A DNA stretch of 64,000 nt from Streptomyces collinus Tu 365 (GTDB taxonomy: Bacteria; Actinomycetota; Actinomycetes; Streptomycetales; Streptomycetaceae): assembly GCF_000444875.1 (NCBI RefSeq), contig NC_021985.1, forward strand, positions 6,592,170 through 6,656,169. Reading direction: 5' to 3'. The number at the start of each line of letters is the position of its first letter. The first letter of the stretch is position 1. Made by a program: the position numbers and the translations under genes. Positions 28,461 to 37,853 of this stretch are shown here, in pieces. The notes beneath the pieces are model-generated. The model searched no databases. It saw only the letters and a list, made by a program, of their open reading frames with translations, and had not been told where the DNA came from.

Positions 28461-31360
28461 TCGCGGCCTCCCCCGGCGGGCGGCTCCACGTCGCCGGTCC
28501 AGGGCGCCTGCCGGTCCTCGCGCCGGCCCCGCCCGGTCAGCCGGCCCGCGAGCCGGCCCAGCGCACCGGGCCGGTTCCAGGCGCGGTAGGCGTCCAGCCG
28601 GCCCCGGCCGACGCGGTGCAGCGCCTCCTCGACCGCACGCTGGTCCTCGGCCGGCAGCGCCCGTACGACCGGGCGCAGCACCTTGGCCAGCAGGGTCGTC
28701 CGGGTCGTCTCCCAGCCGCCGTACGGCCGCGGATAGGCGCTCCAGTCGCAGAAGCAGGCGGCGACGTACCCCGGCACGGTGCGCAGCCGCTCGGCCACCC
28801 GGTCCCCGCGCGCCACGCGCTCGTAGGCCGCCAGCAGCCCGGGGTCGCCCGCGCGGGCCAGCGTGTACAGCTCGCTCTCGGGCGCCGGCGGACGGGGCGG
28901 CGCGTACGGGTCGGTCCCGGGCGCCGCCACCGCCAGCAGCCGTCGCGCGAGGGCGTCGTGGACGCGCCGGGTCGCCGGTTCGGGCACCGGCTCGGGCGCG
29001 CCGTCCCGCAGGCCGCACACGTGGTCCACCCAGTTCTCCACGTCGTGGTCGCCGTCCAGCAGCCCGGCGTACTCCAGCAGGAGCAGCGGCGCCCGGTGCG
29101 CGGGCCGCAGCTCCGTGGTGAAGCAGCGCAACAGGTCGGCGGCGAGGACCGGCACCGCCGGGTCGTCGGCGGGGGCCGCGAGCGCCGCCTCCACCAGCGC
29201 GTCCCGGGTGCCCGCCTGCCGGTGCGCGTCCGAGCCCAGCTCGCTCAGCAGCAGCGCCGCCTCCTCCGCGCCGGGCGGACCGTCCGGCCAGACCAGCTGG
29301 AACGCGGTGCACAGCACGTCCGGCGCGGCGTGCGGGGAGACCCCGGCGGTGCGCAGCAGGCCGTGGAAGCGCGCCAGCCGGTCGCCGGTCCGCCCCGCCC
29401 CCGCCGTCTGCAGGCACATCCGCAGATGCGGGAACCCGGGGGAGGGCGGCACCGGCAGCCCACAGCCGGCCAGCCGCCCGGCCACCCAGGCCGGACTCGC
29501 GGCGGCGAGCGCGTCCAGCGCGCCGAACAGGGCGGTGCGCAGGGCGGGATGACCGTGCACGGCGTCGAGCACGGCGGGCGGACAGACCATCCGCCCGCCG
29601 TCGAGCTGCCGGCCGGTCCCGGGGGGTGGTGTCTGCCCGGAGCTGGAGCCGTGGGCGTGGCCGCGGCCGTGACCGGAGCCTCGGCTGGAGGGGGAGCTCG
29701 GGTCGGCCCCGGAGCCGTGGCCGGGCCCGGAGCCGAAACCGGGCCAGTGGCCGAGGGCGGCGCCGGACCCGGAACCCGGCCCGGAGCCTCGACTGGAGGG
29801 GGAGCTCTGGTCGGTCCCGGAGCCGTGGCCTGGGCCTGAGCCGGAGTCGGGCCAGTGGCCGGAGTCGGTGCCGGAGTCGGGTCCGTGGCCGGAGCCGGAC
29901 CCGGGCCCCGGGGTGTGGCCCGGGCCGGTCGGACCGGACGGTTCGCGTTCCGGCTCCCGCGCGGCGGCCGGGTCGGCCGGCCGGCCGCCGACCAGGTCGC
30001 GCGCGAGCCGCCCGGCCAGTGCGGGCAGCGCGTCCACGCAGTCCACGTCGAGCAGGTCGGCGACGCGGAGCAGGGCCAGGGGCCGTCCGGCGGCCGGCTC
30101 GGTGGGGTCGCCGACGCCCTGGCGCAGCACGGGGGCGAGGTCCCGGGCCAGTTCCGCGCGGAGCGCGGGGGTGAGCGAGCCCGCGCCCAGCGCGGGCAGG
30201 GCGCCCCGGCCACGGACCGCCGCGGCGAGGACATGGGCGGCGAGCGGCGCGGAGACGGCGGTGGGCACCTGCCCGTCCAGCCGTTCCGACAGAGCGGCCA
30301 GCGCGGCCGGTTCGCCGTCCGGAGGGGTCCCGGCGGTGCCGTACTGCTGACCCGCGCCCGTCGCGCTCTGTTCCGTCAGCGCGGCGATCAGCGCGGTCAG
30401 GGTCTCCTCGGGGACCGTGGGCGCGTGGGCCGCGGTCCAGTGGGCCGCCGCCGCGCGGGCGTCGGCGCGCAGCGGGACGCCGGTGACGAGCGCCGCCACC
30501 GCCAGCGGGCCGAGGTCGCCGGAGGTGCCCCGGAACAGGTCGGGCCGGCCCGCCGTCCAGATCCGCGCGCACACGTCGGCCCAGGCGTCGGCGACGGGAC
30601 CGGCGTCCGGGCCGGGGCGGGCGGTGCAGTCGTGCACCCGGAACCGGGGGTCGTGGCCGACCGGCTCGGAGGACGGCAGGACCCCGACGATCTGCTGCCG
30701 CGCCTGCTGCGGGCGCCGCGTGTAGGTGGTGAAGGTCAGCAGGTGCGCCCGCTCGCGGGGCAGCACCGCGCAGGCGAGCGCGATCCACTGGGCCACGTCG
30801 GCGCTGTCCCGCTCCACCACCACGATCTGCCTGCCGTCCGCATCCCCGGCCAGGGCCGCGAGGTCGGCGAAGAACGCGGCGAGCCGGTCCGCCCGGGAGC
30901 GCGCGAACGCCACCAGGCCGTCCCGGCGCAGCAGACCCGACGGCTCGAACCGGTCGACCGGCTCGGGCCGCCCGTCCGGCGGGGTGGCGTCGGCCCAGCG
31001 CGGCGACTCCCAGGCCGTGATGGGCAGCGCCCCGTCGGGCAGCCGGGTCCCGGCGGGAAGGTGCAGGGCGTGCGTGTGGAAGTTGCCCCAGCGTCCGCTG
31101 TAGTCGGCGCCCGTGTACACCGACCGGCTCAGCAGCCGTCCGCCGTCGGACAGTTCGGTGCAGCTGAACGCCTTGGGGAACGCCTTCAGCTCCTCGGCGT
31201 CCGGCCGCGCGGGCAGGTCGCGCGGGGGTTCGTACCCGATGAGCTGCTCGGCCTCCCGCAGCACCGTCTGCGGCACGCCGGGGCTGACCGCGGTGAACCG
31301 GAAGCCGGAGCCGTCCGGGCCGGGCGGCGCCGAGGTGTAGTGCAACTGGGCGAGGCTCAC
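28457..31360 (-). CDS. GTPase-associated protein 1 (GAP1)-related protein
   Basis: A 967-residue protein from GTG 31360, overlapping the upstream GTPase stop as GTGA. The N-terminus (LAQLHYTSAPPGPDGSGFRF, then AVSPGVP) is the signature of the GAP1 N-terminal domain that accompanies double-GTPase systems. Residues ~170-300 contain ADVAQWIALACAVLPRERAHLLTF, typical of that family. A low-complexity Gly/Ser/Pro/His linker (~500-610) separates a helical C-terminal half. No enzymatic motif is seen. In the family it is presumed to couple two GTPases to an output. Coupled overlaps on both sides indicate fixed stoichiometry. Confidence 0.82.
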   Translation of the reverse strand: MSLAQLHYTSAPPGPDGSGFRFTAVSPGVPQTVLREAEQLIGYEPPRDLPARPDAEELKAFPKAFSCTELSDGGRLLSRSVYTGADYSGRWGNFHTHALHLPAGTRLPDGALPITAWESPRWADATPPDGRPEPVDRFEPSGLLRRDGLVAFARSRADRLAAFFADLAALAGDADGRQIVVVERDSADVAQWIALACAVLPRERAHLLTFTTYTRRPQQARQQIVGVLPSSEPVGHDPRFRVHDCTARPGPDAGPVADAWADVCARIWTAGRPDLFRGTSGDLGPLAVAALVTGVPLRADARAAAAHWTAAHAPTVPEETLTALIAALTEQSATGAGQQYGTAGTPPDGEPAALAALSERLDGQVPTAVSAPLAAHVLAAAVRGRGALPALGAGSLTPALRAELARDLAPVLRQGVGDPTEPAAGRPLALLRVADLLDVDCVDALPALAGRLARDLVGGRPADPAAAREPEREPSGPTGPGHTPGPGSGSGHGPDSGTDSGHWPDSGSGPGHGSGTDQSSPSSRGSGPGSGSGAALGHWPGFGSGPGHGSGADPSSPSSRGSGHGRGHAHGSSSGQTPPPGTGRQLDGGRMVCPPAVLDAVHGHPALRTALFGALDALAAASPAWVAGRLAGCGLPVPPSPGFPHLRMCLQTAGAGRTGDRLARFHGLLRTAGVSPHAAPDVLCTAFQLVWPDGPPGAEEAALLLSELGSDAHRQAGTRDALVEAALAAPADDPAVPVLAADLLRCFTTELRPAHRAPLLLLEYAGLLDGDHDVENWVDHVCGLRDGAPEPVPEPATRRVHDALARRLLAVAAPGTDPYAPPRPPAPESELYTLARAGDPGLLAAYERVARGDRVAERLRTVPGYVAACFCDWSAYPRPYGGWETTRTTLLAKVLRPVVRALPAEDQRAVEEALHRVGRGRLDAYRAWNRPGALGRLAGRLTGRGRREDRQAPWTGDVEPPAGGGRE
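29675..29862 (-). repeat. Intragenic 108-bp direct repeat in GAP1 linker
   Basis: Two ~80-bp blocks starting at 29675 and 29783 are about 90 percent alike. The 108-base period keeps frame and repeats 36 residues (core GPGHGS, then SSPSSRGSG). It encodes the disordered Gly/Ser/His linker of the GAP1-related protein. Confidence 0.75.
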
Positions 31361-32607
31361 CGGGCACGCCCCTTCTCCGCCGCGCGCACGGGCAGCAGCC
31401 CGCGCCGGGACAGCAGCCACAGCAGCGGGTCCTCGACCCGCACCGGCTGCGGGCCCGACTTCGGGGCGTCCGCCGGGGCGTCCCGGGGCGGTGGCGCGCC
31501 CAGCGCGGACAGCCCGAAGAACGACAACTCGGCGAAGTCCAGGTCCAGTTGGCGCAGCAGCGACCCGGCGTCCCAGTCGGTCAGCAGCGACCGCAGTTCC
31601 TCGTGGACGGCGAGCCGGTCGGCGTCGTCGTAGGCGCCGGCGCTGTGCGGGGCGTTGCGCAGCAGCGGGGAGTGCGGGTCGAGCAGCGGCCGAAGCATGT
31701 CCGTCTTGGTGACGGCGACGGCCATCGGGGTGGACACCCGGCCCCGGGTGCGCCCCCGGCCGTGGGCCCGGAGCTGGGCCGCGAGGTCGGCGGCGATCTG
31801 CTGCGGCGCGGTCTCCACGACGGGCAGCGGGGGCCCCTCGTGCACCGGGAGCCGGTCGCGGACGGAGCCGAGCTGGAGCGGGTCCACGAGCAGGATGATC
31901 CCGTCGGCGGCGCTCAGGTAGCGGGTGTAGCGGTGCATCGCCTCGGCACCGGCCAGGTCCTCACCGGCCGCGTCGAAGAAGACCAGCGTGGTGTGCCGGG
32001 TGCCGGAACCGCCCAGCAGGCCCTTGCGGGGCAGGCTCAGCCGGTACAGCAGCGGGTCGTTGAAGCCGAGCGCGGCCGGCCGGGTGGCGTCCGGCAGCCG
32101 GAGCCGCTCGTACAGGTCCTCGGCCATCTCCTTGTCCCGCTGCTGGGTGCTCTGCCCCATCGCCGCGAGCGAGGCGTGGTACGCCTGCCCGACCCGGTGG
32201 TTCAGCTCGTTGACCAGAACGGCCGCGTAGGTGCTCTTGCCGGAGGCCTTCGCGCCGACCAGGGCGATGATCCGGCTGTCCTGGTCGCAGTAGTCGCTGG
32301 GCAGGTCGCTGTGGCAGGAGTCGCACACCCGTACCGGTGTCGGCACCCCGCAGTCCGGGCAGGGCACGCTGCTGCCCCCGCCGGCCGGGCCGCCGAGCCC
32401 GCCGAGCCTGCGCGCCGCGGGGAACACCGGCCCCCGCATCCGGGCCGAAGGGGGCACCCCGGGCCCCATGAAACCGGCCCACAGGTCGTCCCGTTCGGGC
32501 CCGCACGGCGCGCCGCCGCGCACCCCGCTCGGGGTCATCAGACAGCGGTACGGCAGCCTGGCCGCCGACGCGCGGGTGAAGCAGTACGGGCATATCACGG
32601 TCGTCAT
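31357..32607 (-). CDS. Soluble TRAFAC GTPase (DO-GTPase1-like)
   Basis: A 416-residue GTPase with no membrane segment. The Cys-rich N-terminus (CPYC, then CPDCG and CDSC at ~85-100) is zinc-ribbon-like. GTPase motifs: P-loop VGAKASGKSTYAA, switch II VFFDAAGED, and VTKTDML for guanine specificity. It belongs with the DO-GTPase1 family that co-occurs with GAP1 and DO-GTPase2. ATG 32607 is 3 bases after the upstream stop, and its own stop overlaps the GAP1 start. Together with the membrane GTPase it probably forms a heteromeric switch. Confidence 0.82.
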   Translation of the reverse strand: MTTVICPYCFTRASAARLPYRCLMTPSGVRGGAPCGPERDDLWAGFMGPGVPPSARMRGPVFPAARRLGGLGGPAGGGSSVPCPDCGVPTPVRVCDSCHSDLPSDYCDQDSRIIALVGAKASGKSTYAAVLVNELNHRVGQAYHASLAAMGQSTQQRDKEMAEDLYERLRLPDATRPAALGFNDPLLYRLSLPRKGLLGGSGTRHTTLVFFDAAGEDLAGAEAMHRYTRYLSAADGIILLVDPLQLGSVRDRLPVHEGPPLPVVETAPQQIAADLAAQLRAHGRGRTRGRVSTPMAVAVTKTDMLRPLLDPHSPLLRNAPHSAGAYDDADRLAVHEELRSLLTDWDAGSLLRQLDLDFAELSFFGLSALGAPPPRDAPADAPKSGPQPVRVEDPLLWLLSRRGLLPVRAAEKGRAR

Positions 32608-32610
32608 CGC

Positions 32611-34818
32611 TCAGCGCACCACCAGGCTCGCGGGGGAGGGTTCTTCAAGTCGCACCGAGACCGCGTGCTCCCCGAGCAGGAAGCCGCGCAGCCGGTACGG
32701 GGCCGGGCAGGCCGAGGCCGGAAGCTCCCGCTCGACCGTGCCGTGCCGAGCCAGGTCGGTCCCGGACACGCGCAGCACGGTCGTGCCGTCGGCGGGGCTG
32801 TTCGGGCGCAGGTCGCCGCTGCGGGCCACGCACACGAACTCGGGCAGTTCGCCGGACGCGCCCGGGGCGGCCAGGCTGACCCGCAGCAGCGCCGGGACCC
32901 GGCGCAGCAACCGCCGCTGCGGGCGCACCAGTTCGTACCGTATGGCGGTGTCGGCCGGCAGCAGCGTCTCGGCCGTCTCGGGCACCACGACGACCGCCCC
33001 GGGCGTACGGGGCACGGTCGCCGCCCGGATCCGCACCGCCCGCGGGCCGACCGGCAGCCGCAGCCCGCCTCGGCGGTAGGCGTGCGCGGTCAGCGTGTGC
33101 TCGCCGCCGCCGTCCGTGCCGTCCGGGGCCGTCCAGGTGACCGCGAGCTGCCCGGCGCCGTCGGGCCAGTCCAGCGTGACGCGTGCCTGACCGTCGGGGA
33201 GCCGTTCGGCGGTGAGCCCGGGGACGGCGTGCACGGCCTCCACGGCGACGGCGGGACCGGCCAGGGCCCGGGCGCCGAGCACGGCGACGGCGGCGACCTC
33301 GGCGCAGGTCCCGGGCGGCGGGCACGGGGCGCCGCTCCGCCCGGGCCAGTCCAGCGGGGGCGGCAGGTCGCGGGTGCGCAGTTCGGTGCCCGGTGCGGGC
33401 GCCCGACCCGGCCACACCACCAGCCGTACCTCGGCGTCCTGGGCACCGGTCCAGGCGAACCGTACGGCCGCGCCGTCGGGCCGCGCGGTGAGGGTGCGCA
33501 CGGGGTCGGGCCAGGGGTGGACCGTGCCGGTCACCCGCAGCCCCGGGGAGGGGACCGGGGCGCCGTCGGGCCCCCGGTAGTGGCAGACGACGCGGAAGGC
33601 GTGCCGTCCGGCCGGCAGGCCCGTGGCGGTGAAGCCGTCCGGGCGGAGCGTCAACCGGGCGCCGGATGGGCCCGGTTCGGTGTGCTCGACGGTGACGTCG
33701 GCGGCCTTCCGCGGACGCCGCCAGGTGCAGTGGATCCGGCCCGGGCCGTCCGTCAGCACCGGCTGTCCCACCTCCGGGGCGACCAGTAACTGCCGTGAGA
33801 CCAGCGGCGGTCCCGCCACCCGCCCGTCCCGCAGCGGCAGCGCCACGTAGCGCACCTTCGCACCGAGCGGCGCGTCCTCGTCGGCGGCCGTGCCGGCCGT
33901 CGTGGGGTCGGCGCCCGGCACGCCGCGCACCACGGGCCTGCCGCGGTCCGTGCGGCACAGCCGCAGCAGCCGCCAGCCGCCCGGTACGTCGGGCCGGTCC
34001 TGCCACGACAACTCCACGTGGTCGGGGCGTAGTTCGGCGCGCAGCAGCGGGCGGCAGCCGGATTCGGGGCGGTGCACGCGGACCAGGCCGCGCAGGGCGC
34101 GGTGGTCGTCGGCGGCCTCGCGCAGCGCCTTCAGGTACGCGTCGCCCGCGCTCTCCCGCTCGCCCTCGTCCTCGGCCCGGCGGCCGGTGCGCAGGTGGCC
34201 GTCGACCGCGTCGAGCCGTTCGGCGAGCCAGGCACGCAGGGCGGCGACCTCCCGGTCGCCGGAGTCGGGGGGCAGCCGGTCGAGCAGTGCCCGCAGCCGG
34301 TGCAGCCGGCGCAGCTCCCCGGCGTCGGCGAGCGACTCGGCGGCGTCGCGTGCGCGCCGGTCGAGGAACGGCCGCAGCGCGGCGGCGGCCACGAGGCCCG
34401 CCGTCTCGTCCGGGTGCACGCCCAACTCGGCCGCCGTGCGCGGGCGCCGGGAGGCGGGCTGGTCCTGCAACAGGCCGATGAGCTGGTAGAGGACGACGCG
34501 GCGCGGTGCGCGCGGATCGCGCCGGTGCAGCGCGGCCAGCTTCGCCGCGAGCGGGGCGCACGGCCCCGGGCCCTGCGCGAGCCGGTCGAGGAACGGCCCG
34601 TCCACCCGGCGCCCGCCCCGCGGCCCGTCGGGCACGTACAGGCCGTCCAGGACCCGTAACCCGGCCGGCGCGGCGCCCAGCACCTCGCCGAGGTGGCGTA
34701 ACCCCGCCGCGTGCTGGTCGGCGGCGAGACGGCCGTAGCCCGGCACGAGGGGACTCAGCGGCAGGCCCGACAGGGCCCTGGGCAGCCCCAGGTGACACCC
34801 GAACTCCTGACCGGCCAC
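32611..34818 (-). CDS. Large FN3-like protein heading the GTPase operon
   Basis: About 735 residues. GTG 34818 (AGQEFGCHLGLPRALSGL) is preferred: GGGGGAG lies 9 bases upstream, and the open frame further up to 34977 uses codons rare in this genome (AGT, GCT, CTA). The N-terminal ~270 residues are helical and Arg-rich. Residues ~290-730 are several beta-sandwich repeats of fibronectin III type (ELSWQDRPDVPGGWRLLRL, VRFAWTGAQDAEVRLVVW). There is no signal peptide, so FN3 modules would be cytoplasmic, as in predicted conflict systems where they serve as scaffolds. It begins an operon of eight genes. Confidence 0.7.
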   Translation of the reverse strand: MAGQEFGCHLGLPRALSGLPLSPLVPGYGRLAADQHAAGLRHLGEVLGAAPAGLRVLDGLYVPDGPRGGRRVDGPFLDRLAQGPGPCAPLAAKLAALHRRDPRAPRRVVLYQLIGLLQDQPASRRPRTAAELGVHPDETAGLVAAAALRPFLDRRARDAAESLADAGELRRLHRLRALLDRLPPDSGDREVAALRAWLAERLDAVDGHLRTGRRAEDEGERESAGDAYLKALREAADDHRALRGLVRVHRPESGCRPLLRAELRPDHVELSWQDRPDVPGGWRLLRLCRTDRGRPVVRGVPGADPTTAGTAADEDAPLGAKVRYVALPLRDGRVAGPPLVSRQLLVAPEVGQPVLTDGPGRIHCTWRRPRKAADVTVEHTEPGPSGARLTLRPDGFTATGLPAGRHAFRVVCHYRGPDGAPVPSPGLRVTGTVHPWPDPVRTLTARPDGAAVRFAWTGAQDAEVRLVVWPGRAPAPGTELRTRDLPPPLDWPGRSGAPCPPPGTCAEVAAVAVLGARALAGPAVAVEAVHAVPGLTAERLPDGQARVTLDWPDGAGQLAVTWTAPDGTDGGGEHTLTAHAYRRGGLRLPVGPRAVRIRAATVPRTPGAVVVVPETAETLLPADTAIRYELVRPQRRLLRRVPALLRVSLAAPGASGELPEFVCVARSGDLRPNSPADGTTVLRVSGTDLARHGTVERELPASACPAPYRLRGFLLGEHAVSVRLEEPSPASLVVR

Positions 34819-35002
34819 GCGCACGTTCTCCCCCGATAGTGCTCCGAGGCACCATCCCAGCAGATCCGGCCGGGACCAGGAAGCACTTTCGAGGAAACCG
34901 GGCACCCCGGGACGGACCACGCCCGCGGGTGCCCGCGCGACCCGCCGGGCCAGGGCGCCGCCGACCTGGTCGGCCACCCGCCGGCCGACGGTCCCGGGCT
35001 GG

Positions 35003-36361
35003 TCAGCGGGGCTCCGGCACCATGGGCAGCCGCCCGGCGGTCAGGCTCATCTCGGCGCGGGGCGAGATCGTCGTCCCCGGCACCGGCCGCAGCCGCCAGC
35101 GGGAGGCGAGCGCCGCCAGCGCCAGCGTCGCCTCCGTCATCCCGAAGACGTCACCGATGCACTTGCGGCTGCCCCCGCCGAACGGCAGGTACGACCCGCG
35201 CGTGACGTCCTGAACCCGCTCGGGAAGCCACCGGTCCGGGTCGAAGACGTCCGGGCGCGCGAAGAACTCCGGGATGCGGTGGATGACGTACGGGCTGATC
35301 AGCACGTCCGTCCCGGCGGGCAGCCGGTGGCCGGCCAGTTCGGTGGGCTCGGTGGTCATCCTGGTGAACATCCAGGCCGGCGGGTAGAGCCGCAGGGTCT
35401 CGGTGAAGATCCGCTGCGTGTGGACCAGCCGGGGGACGTCGGCGTACTCCGGGGCGCGGCCGCCCAGTACCTCGTCGACCTCGGCGTGCAGCCGCGCCTC
35501 GGCCTCGGGGTGCGCCGCCAGCAGGTGCCAGGCCCAGGTGAGGGCGCTCGCCGTGGTCTCGACACCGGCCAGCAGCAGCGTCATGACCTGGTCGTGGACC
35601 TCCTGGTCGGTCATCGCGCCGCCGTCCTCCTCGTCCCGCGCGGCCAGCAGGGCCGACAGAAGGTCGCCGCGGTCCCCACCCGAGCGCCGGTAGTCCCCGA
35701 CGATGCCGTCGATGAGGCCGTGCAGCCGGGCGAGTGCCGCGTCGAACTCCCGGTTGGCGGCGAGCGGCAGCCTGGCCACCAGTCCGGTGGGGTCCATCGC
35801 CCGGCGGAAGGCGCCGCGGACCATCACGGGCAGACTGCGCTGGATCTCGGCGACCGAGTGCGGCGCCATCTCCGTCGAGAACAGCGCGCGGGCCGTCACT
35901 CGCGCGGTCAGCGCCTGCATCGCGTCCGCCACGTCCAGGGGCAGGCCCGCCCGCCAGGTCTCCGCCTGCGCTGCGCACTCCTCCCGCATCACCACGGCGT
36001 ACGCCGCGATGCGCGCGGAGTGGAAGGCCGGCTGGACCATGCGGCGCTGGCGGCGGTGGTCGGCCCAGTCGGAGGTGATCAGCCCGTTGCCCAGGATGGG
36101 GCGGGCCTTGTCCTTCACCGGCCCTCCCGTGTCGTAGACACGCGCGTTGCGCAGCACCTGCTGCACCAGTTCCGGATGACAGGGCAGGTACGCCGGCCTG
36201 CCGCCGAGGCGCAGTTCGACCAGGTCACCTGCGGCGGGCAGCGAGCCCAGGAACTCCAGCGGGCGGCGCGCAAGTTGGACGGCGTGGCCCACCAGCGGAA
36301 GCCCGCCTGGTGCCCTGGCGATCCGCCAGCTGCGCGTGGCCGGGTCGGAATCGGTCTTCAT
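35003..36361 (-). CDS. cotB4: Cytochrome P450, second tailoring enzyme of diterpene cluster
   Basis: A 452-residue P450. I-helix AGVETTAS, K-helix ETLRLYPP, and haem loop FGGGSRKCIGD with Cys401 as axial ligand. It is about the same length as the next P450 and clearly a paralogue (shared LPLVGHA, FLGSLP and WRLRPVPG segments). Order and strand match cotB4 of the cyclooctatin cluster, whose product hydroxylates the cyclooctat-type diterpene late in the path. The symbol rests on position, so it could be exchanged with its neighbour. It needs electron-transfer partners encoded elsewhere. Confidence 0.82.
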   Translation of the reverse strand: MKTDSDPATRSWRIARAPGGLPLVGHAVQLARRPLEFLGSLPAAGDLVELRLGGRPAYLPCHPELVQQVLRNARVYDTGGPVKDKARPILGNGLITSDWADHRRQRRMVQPAFHSARIAAYAVVMREECAAQAETWRAGLPLDVADAMQALTARVTARALFSTEMAPHSVAEIQRSLPVMVRGAFRRAMDPTGLVARLPLAANREFDAALARLHGLIDGIVGDYRRSGGDRGDLLSALLAARDEEDGGAMTDQEVHDQVMTLLLAGVETTASALTWAWHLLAAHPEAEARLHAEVDEVLGGRAPEYADVPRLVHTQRIFTETLRLYPPAWMFTRMTTEPTELAGHRLPAGTDVLISPYVIHRIPEFFARPDVFDPDRWLPERVQDVTRGSYLPFGGGSRKCIGDVFGMTEATLALAALASRWRLRPVPGTTISPRAEMSLTAGRLPMVPEPR

Positions 36362-36484
36362 GCCGGGTGTGCCCTCCGGGAGTGACGGGAGCGAGTGAGT
36401 GAACGGGTGGGCTCGGGGCGAGGGGACGGCGGCGGGCCGGGCGGCCCGGGGCGAGGGGGTGGCAGCGGGCCGGCCTGCGGCCGG

Positions 36485-37843
36485 TCAGCGGCGTGCCAGC
36501 ACCATGGGCAGCGGCCCCGGCTCCAGGGTGGCCTTCGGTTCCGGCCGCAGCGCGGAGCCGGGCACCGGGCGCAGCCGCCAGCGTGCGGCGACGGTCGCGA
36601 CGATGAGCGCGGTCTCGGTGAGCGCGAGGACGTCGCCGATGCACTTGTGGCTGCCCGCGCCGAAGGGCAGCAGCGCGCCGCGCGGCACCTGCGCGGCGCG
36701 TTCGCCCTCCCAGCGGTCGGCGTCGAAGGTCTCCGGATCGGGGAACAGCCCGGGGTTGTGGTGCAGGGCGTAGGCGCTGTAGAGGATCATCGTCCCCGCG
36801 GGGACCGTCCGCCCGCCGAGTTCGACGTCCTCGGCGGCGACCCGCATCGCCATCCAGGACGGCGGATACAGCCGCAGCGTCTCGGTGATGACGTTGCGGA
36901 CGTAGGGCAGCGCGGGCAGGTCCTCGTGCACGGGGGTGCGGCCGCCGAGCGCCGCGTCCACCTCGGCGTGCACCCGTTTCTCGACCTCGGGCAGCCTGCC
37001 CATGAGATGGAAGACGAAGGCCAGGGTGGAGGCGGTGGTCTCGCTGCCGGCGACCAGGAAGGTGACGACCTGGTCCAGGACCTGGCCGTCGTCGAGCGTC
37101 TGCCCCGTCTCCGGGTGCTCCGCCCGCAGCAGGGTGGAGAGCAGGTCGCCGTGGTCCTCGTCGGACCTCCGCCGTGCGGCGATCATGTCGGCCACGATCT
37201 GCCGCAGCCGCGCGTTGGCGTGGTCATAGGCGCGGTTCGCCGGTGTGGGCAGCTTCTCCATGACGCCCATCGGTGCGACCGTGCGCTTGTAGATGCCGTG
37301 CGAGACGGTCCGCAGGCACTGCCGGGCCTCCTCGACGGTGGCCTCGTCGAGACCGGAGGAGAAGAGGGTGCGCGCGGCGACCCGCATCAGCAGGGAGTGC
37401 ATGGCGTCGCCGATGTCCCGGGTCTCCCCGTCCCGCCAGGCGTCGGTGACGGTACGGGTGTCCGCGGCGACCGCCGTCGTGTAGGCGGCGATCCTCGCCG
37501 GGTGGAAGGCGGGCTGGATCAGCCGCCGCTGGAAGCGGTGCTCCTCGCCGCGGGACACCGACAGGCTGTTGCCGAGGAGCTGGCGCGCCTTGTCGAAGAC
37601 GCCGCCCTTGTCGAACAGCCGGGGGTTGAGCAGCACGTGCCGGACCAGCTCCGGATGCGCGGCGAGATAGGCCCGGGCGGGTCCCAGCCGGACCTCGACC
37701 AGGTCGCCGTGCGCGGGGAGCGAGGCGAGGAACTCGAGGGGACGCCGCCACAGCGCGGGCACGTGTCCCAGCAGGGGCAGGGCACCGGGTGCGGTACCGG
37801 TCCGCCAGGACCGGTCCGTCACGGATGTCTTCGAGGGGGGCAT
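36485..37843 (-). CDS. cotB3: Cytochrome P450, first tailoring enzyme of diterpene cluster
   Basis: A 452-residue P450. I-helix AGSETTAS, K-helix ETLRLYPPSW, and haem loop FGAGSHKCIGD with Cys401. It lies directly downstream of the terpene cyclase (10 bases between stop and start), as cotB3 does in the cyclooctatin cluster, where it hydroxylates cyclooctat-9-en-7-ol at C-5. The FGxGxxKCIGD loop type is common to terpene-modifying P450s of Streptomyces. The gene is followed after 123 bases by the second P450. Confidence 0.85.
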   Translation of the reverse strand: MPPSKTSVTDRSWRTGTAPGALPLLGHVPALWRRPLEFLASLPAHGDLVEVRLGPARAYLAAHPELVRHVLLNPRLFDKGGVFDKARQLLGNSLSVSRGEEHRFQRRLIQPAFHPARIAAYTTAVAADTRTVTDAWRDGETRDIGDAMHSLLMRVAARTLFSSGLDEATVEEARQCLRTVSHGIYKRTVAPMGVMEKLPTPANRAYDHANARLRQIVADMIAARRRSDEDHGDLLSTLLRAEHPETGQTLDDGQVLDQVVTFLVAGSETTASTLAFVFHLMGRLPEVEKRVHAEVDAALGGRTPVHEDLPALPYVRNVITETLRLYPPSWMAMRVAAEDVELGGRTVPAGTMILYSAYALHHNPGLFPDPETFDADRWEGERAAQVPRGALLPFGAGSHKCIGDVLALTETALIVATVAARWRLRPVPGSALRPEPKATLEPGPLPMVLARR

Positions 37844-37853
37844 GCCGAGGTCC

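Noticed and set aside
26790..31367. A single 1525-codon open frame spanning the membrane GTPase and the GAP1 region
   Set aside because: Only the part up to 28460 encodes a recognisable protein. The rest is Arg/Pro/Gly-rich antiframe of the GAP1 gene, kept open by GC bias.
34819..34977. N-terminal extension of the FN3-like protein to 34977
   Set aside because: Codons such as AGT, GCT and CTA cluster there, and a strong GGGGGAG site precedes GTG 34818. The extension cannot be fully excluded.
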